Source: Rhizobium phaseoli
GTDB lineage: Bacteria > Pseudomonadota > Alphaproteobacteria > Rhizobiales > Rhizobiaceae
Direction of reading: 5' to 3'
NCBI RefSeq assembly: GCF_003985125.1
Contig: NZ_ML133583.1
Span: forward strand, 57,424-121,423
Length of the DNA stretch: 64,000 nt
Shown here piece by piece: positions 61,817 through 64,000 of this stretch. The stretch's first letter is position 1; each line of letters begins with the position of its first letter. The notes beneath the pieces were generated by a model, which was not told where the DNA came from, made no database searches, and saw only the letters and a list, made by a program, of their open reading frames with translations. A program made the position numbers and the translations under genes.

Positions 61817-63220
61817 ATGAGCGTCACGCCGGATGACGAAGGTTTCATGGCGGCGGCGATCCGCCTGTCGCGCCGGCATCTCGGCCGCACCGCCACCAAC
61901 CCTTCCGTCGGCTGCCTGATCGTCAGGGATGGTGTCATCGTCGGCCAAGCGGTCACCGCCGTCGGCGGCCGCCCGCATGCCGAGCCGCAGGCGCTTGCGG
62001 AAGCCGGCGCGCGTGCTCGCGGCGCCACCGCCTATGTCACACTCGAACCCTGCTCGCATCACGGCAAGACGCCGCCCTGCGCCGAGGCGCTGATCGCCTA
62101 TGGTGTCGCCCGCGTCGTCATCAGCGTCACCGATCCCGATCCGCGGGTTTCGGGCCGCGGCATCACCATGTTGCGCGACGCCGGAATAGAGGTGGATGCA
62201 GGCGTGCTGGAGGCCGAGGGCCGGCGTTCGCTGGCTGGCTATCTCACCCGCCAGACGAAGAACCGGCCCTATGTGACTCTCAAGCTTGCCGTTTCCGCCG
62301 ATGGCATGATCGGTCGCGCGGGGGAGGGCCAGGTGGCGATAACCGGCCCGGAGGCCCGCGCCGAGGTGCAGACGCTGCGCGCCGAAACCGATGCGATCCT
62401 GGTAGGCATCGGCACCGCGATATCGGACGATCCGCTGCTGACGGTGCGCACGCCAGGTCTCGAAGCGCAGTCGCCGATCCGTATCGTGCTCGATCCGTCT
62501 TTGGCGTTGCCGCTGACGAGCAAGCTGGTCGCGACGGCGCGCGACGTGCCGGTGATCTTGGTTGCGAGCGAGAACGTGTCGCCCCTAGCGGCGGATGCGG
62601 AGGGGATACCCCCCTCTGTCCTGCCGGACTACCGGGGTCGAGCCACGGGTCTCGACCCGTCCTTCGGACCCCCCACAAGGGGGGAGATCGACAAGGAGCA
62701 CGATCAGAATTCCCAAGCTGACTCGTCATCACCGGCAACCGAGGATGTAGGGCAGGCAGCTATCCCCCAGCCAATCTCCCTCCTTGTGGGGGGTGAGGCG
62801 CGGGCCGGCGAAGCCGGACCGATCGATCCAGTGAATCGATTGGAGCTCCGAACGCCCGGCAGGGCAGAGGGGGGTACATCACCCACCGACGCCGCCGACC
62901 TGGACTCCCGCCGCGCCGTTCTCGAAGCCGCCGGTGTCGAGATCGTCTACTGCAATCCCTATCACCCGGAAGTCCTGCTGCCGGCCTTGGCAACACGCGG
63001 CATTTCCTCGCTTCTGGTCGAGGGCGGCGCCAAGACGGCGCGGCTTTTCCTCGAAGCCGGCCTTGTCGATCGCATCCAGCTTTACCACGCGCCTGTCGTC
63101 ATCGGCGAAGGCGGTATTGAATCCCCGCTCGATGCAACCGACATACCATCCGGTTTTACCCATATGGGCACGCAGATGTTCGGCGTCGATCGCCTGGATG
63201 AATACGAAAGAGGACTTTGA
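61817..63220 (+). CDS. ribD: bifunctional riboflavin deaminase/reductase RibD carrying an inserted repeat-derived segment
   Basis: Deaminates and reduces the pyrimidine intermediate of riboflavin synthesis. 467 residues, about 90 more than expected. The deaminase domain (1-145) has the zinc/catalytic motifs PHAEPQAL and PCSHHGKTPPC. The reductase domain starts near RPYVTLKLAVSADGMIGR and ends SSLLVEGGAKTARLFLEAGL. Residues 264-353 are encoded by a palindromic repeat element and are Pro/Gly-rich without similarity to RibD. They sit between the strand DVPVILVASENVSPL and the segment RRAVLEAAGVEIVYC, a surface-loop position, so the enzyme may still work. Confidence 0.93.
   Translation: MSVTPDDEGFMAAAIRLSRRHLGRTATNPSVGCLIVRDGVIVGQAVTAVGGRPHAEPQALAEAGARARGATAYVTLEPCSHHGKTPPCAEALIAYGVARVVISVTDPDPRVSGRGITMLRDAGIEVDAGVLEAEGRRSLAGYLTRQTKNRPYVTLKLAVSADGMIGRAGEGQVAITGPEARAEVQTLRAETDAILVGIGTAISDDPLLTVRTPGLEAQSPIRIVLDPSLALPLTSKLVATARDVPVILVASENVSPLAADAEGIPPSVLPDYRGRATGLDPSFGPPTRGEIDKEHDQNSQADSSSPATEDVGQAAIPQPISLLVGGEARAGEAGPIDPVNRLELRTPGRAEGGTSPTDAADLDSRRAVLEAAGVEIVYCNPYHPEVLLPALATRGISSLLVEGGAKTARLFLEAGLVDRIQLYHAPVVIGEGGIESPLDATDIPSGFTHMGTQMFGVDRLDEYERGL
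62607..62876. repeat. 270-bp palindromic repeat element inserted in frame in ribD
   Basis: The ends TACCCCCCTCTG and CAGAGGGGGGTA are perfect inverted repeats. Further in, ACCCCCCACAAGGGGGGAGA on the left is matched by a near-complement on the right. The outer ends share CCCCCCTCTGnCCTGCCGG with the 44-bp inverted repeat downstream of ppx, so it belongs to the same family but has a longer, mosaic interior. Its length is exactly 90 codons. Confidence 0.85.
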
Positions 63221-63831
63221 TGTTTACCGGAATAGTCACCGATGTCGGCACGGTCGAATCCGTTTCCCCCTTGAAGGAAGGCATCCGGCTGCGGGTCGCA
63301 ACCGCCTATGATCCCTCGACTATCGACATGGGCGCCTCGATATCGCATTCCGGCATCTGCCTCACCGTGACCGGTCTGCCTGATGAAGGCAACAATGGCC
63401 GCTGGTTCGAGGTCGAGGCCTGGGAGGAAGCGCTGCGGCTGACGACGATCGGTACCTGGCAGCAGGGCAGCCGCATCAATCTCGAACGGTCGCTGAAGAT
63501 CGGCGACGAACTCGGAGGCCACATCGTTTCCGGCCATGTCGACGGCAAGGCGGAAATCCTCTCGGTGACATCGGAGGGCGACGCCACCCGTTACCGTCTG
63601 CGCGCCCCCGAACATCTGGCGAAATTCGTCGCTCCCAAGGGATCAATCGCGCTCGACGGCACCTCGCTCACCGTCAACGCGGTCGACGGTACGGATTTCG
63701 ACGTCCTGCTCATTCGCCACACGCTTGAGGTCACCACTTGGGGCGACCGCAAGGCCGGCGATTTCGTCAATTTCGAAGTCGACACCATGGCGCGGTACGC
63801 TGCCCGGCTGGCGGAGTTCCCGAGCGCCTGA
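63220..63831 (+). CDS. ribE: riboflavin synthase alpha chain
   Basis: Dismutates two 6,7-dimethyl-8-ribityllumazine molecules into riboflavin. 203 residues with the internal duplication of the family: MFTGIVTDVGTVESV / GASISHSGICLTVTG in the first half and GGHIVSGHVDGKAEI / GSIALDGTSLTVNAV in the second. The ATG overlaps the ribD stop and follows AGAGGA. Confidence 0.96.
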   Translation: MFTGIVTDVGTVESVSPLKEGIRLRVATAYDPSTIDMGASISHSGICLTVTGLPDEGNNGRWFEVEAWEEALRLTTIGTWQQGSRINLERSLKIGDELGGHIVSGHVDGKAEILSVTSEGDATRYRLRAPEHLAKFVAPKGSIALDGTSLTVNAVDGTDFDVLLIRHTLEVTTWGDRKAGDFVNFEVDTMARYAARLAEFPSA

Positions 63832-64000
63832 ATCGAAAACCTGTAGGGTTTCTGCTGTCCGGTTCGAGCCAATTGAACGACCGGGTTGATGGTCGACACT
63901 TTGGACCGGGATGATACCTGACAGTTTTCATTCTGTCGTGTGCGCTGCTTGGTGCCTCATCGGCCTGGGCGGGCGCGGCGGAGCGAAGCGACGGAAGCGG
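63832..64000 (+). other. right edge: possible beginning of an exported-protein gene
   Basis: From about 63918 one frame reads TVFILSCALLGASSAWA followed by GAAERSDGS, a good signal-peptide pattern, and stays open to the edge. The only start codon available in that frame is CTG at 63918, after an in-frame TGA. Too little sequence is present to call a gene. Confidence 0.15.

Noticed and set aside
59948..62062. 704-codon open frame antisense to glyA, nrdR and the start of ribD
   Set aside because: It crosses three well-identified genes, has no recognisable domain, and shows a biased antisense composition.
62589..62880. ribD pseudogene
   Set aside because: The inserted element keeps the frame open and all catalytic motifs on both sides are intact.

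Overview
The window is a piece of an alphaproteobacterial chromosome, most likely a Rhizobium of the leguminosarum/etli group. The evidence is high-GC coding sequence on both strands, rhizobial gene neighbourhoods (hdaA-ppk-ppx; ldtR-ldtP-glyA-nrdR-ribD-ribE; uvrC-pgsA-moaD-moaE), a RopB-type outer-membrane protein, a Zn-cysteine-free HemB, and several families of palindromic intergenic repeats resembling RIMEs. Nearly all of it is housekeeping gene content. I saw no rRNA, tRNA, CRISPR array, prophage or transposase. The species name is inference.

Layout. 1-6.9 kb: the start of lptF (cut by the window edge), a PAP2-type phosphatase, pepA-holC, a galactose-dehydrogenase-like oxidoreductase and a prolyl oligopeptidase. 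7-13.5 kb: a leftward accessory operon with a TetR regulator, a complete polar-amino-acid-type ABC importer, an MmgE/PrpD protein and an NtaA/SnaA-type flavin monooxygenase. 13.6-19.7 kb: a NodB-type deacetylase lipoprotein, an ABC-F ATPase, a degenerate GGDEF protein, DinB, a GST and ndk. 19.7-21.7 kb: a lipoprotein and CGNR-regulator pair facing an orphan LivH-like permease across a perfect 14-bp inverted repeat. 21.7-26.2 kb: the leftward SDR-uvrC-pgsA-moaD-moaE operon, interrupted by a RIME-like element. 26.6-34.7 kb: ropB, a GST, rlmJ, a molybdopterin oxidoreductase with nudK, an orphan phnM, purN and purM.

34.9-40.6 kb holds a rightward perM-hdaA-ppk-ppx block with a candidate PhoB-type promoter in front of ppk. 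40.8-48.1 kb holds a phytase-like secreted protein, a membrane adenylate cyclase, rnd, a Tat-exported multicopper oxidase and aspS. 48.4-55.8 kb holds an unknown exported protein, parC, an SRPBCC protein, an AbrB/Doc toxin-antitoxin pair, an EamA transporter, bpt and an RDD protein. 55.8-64 kb holds hemB, a small membrane protein, the ldtR/ldtP cell-wall pair, glyA, nrdR, ribD and ribE.

The most unusual feature is in ribD. A 270-bp palindromic repeat element sits in frame inside the reductase domain, adds 90 codons and leaves the reading frame open. Other points worth checking are the symmetric operator-like repeat between the CGNR regulator and its divergent permease, Pho-box-like sites before ppk and an orphan phnM, the transporter-plus-monooxygenase operon, and a RIME that appears to supply the ribosome-binding site of moaE. 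Many genes overlap by ATGA/TTGA, so several operons are probably translationally coupled.
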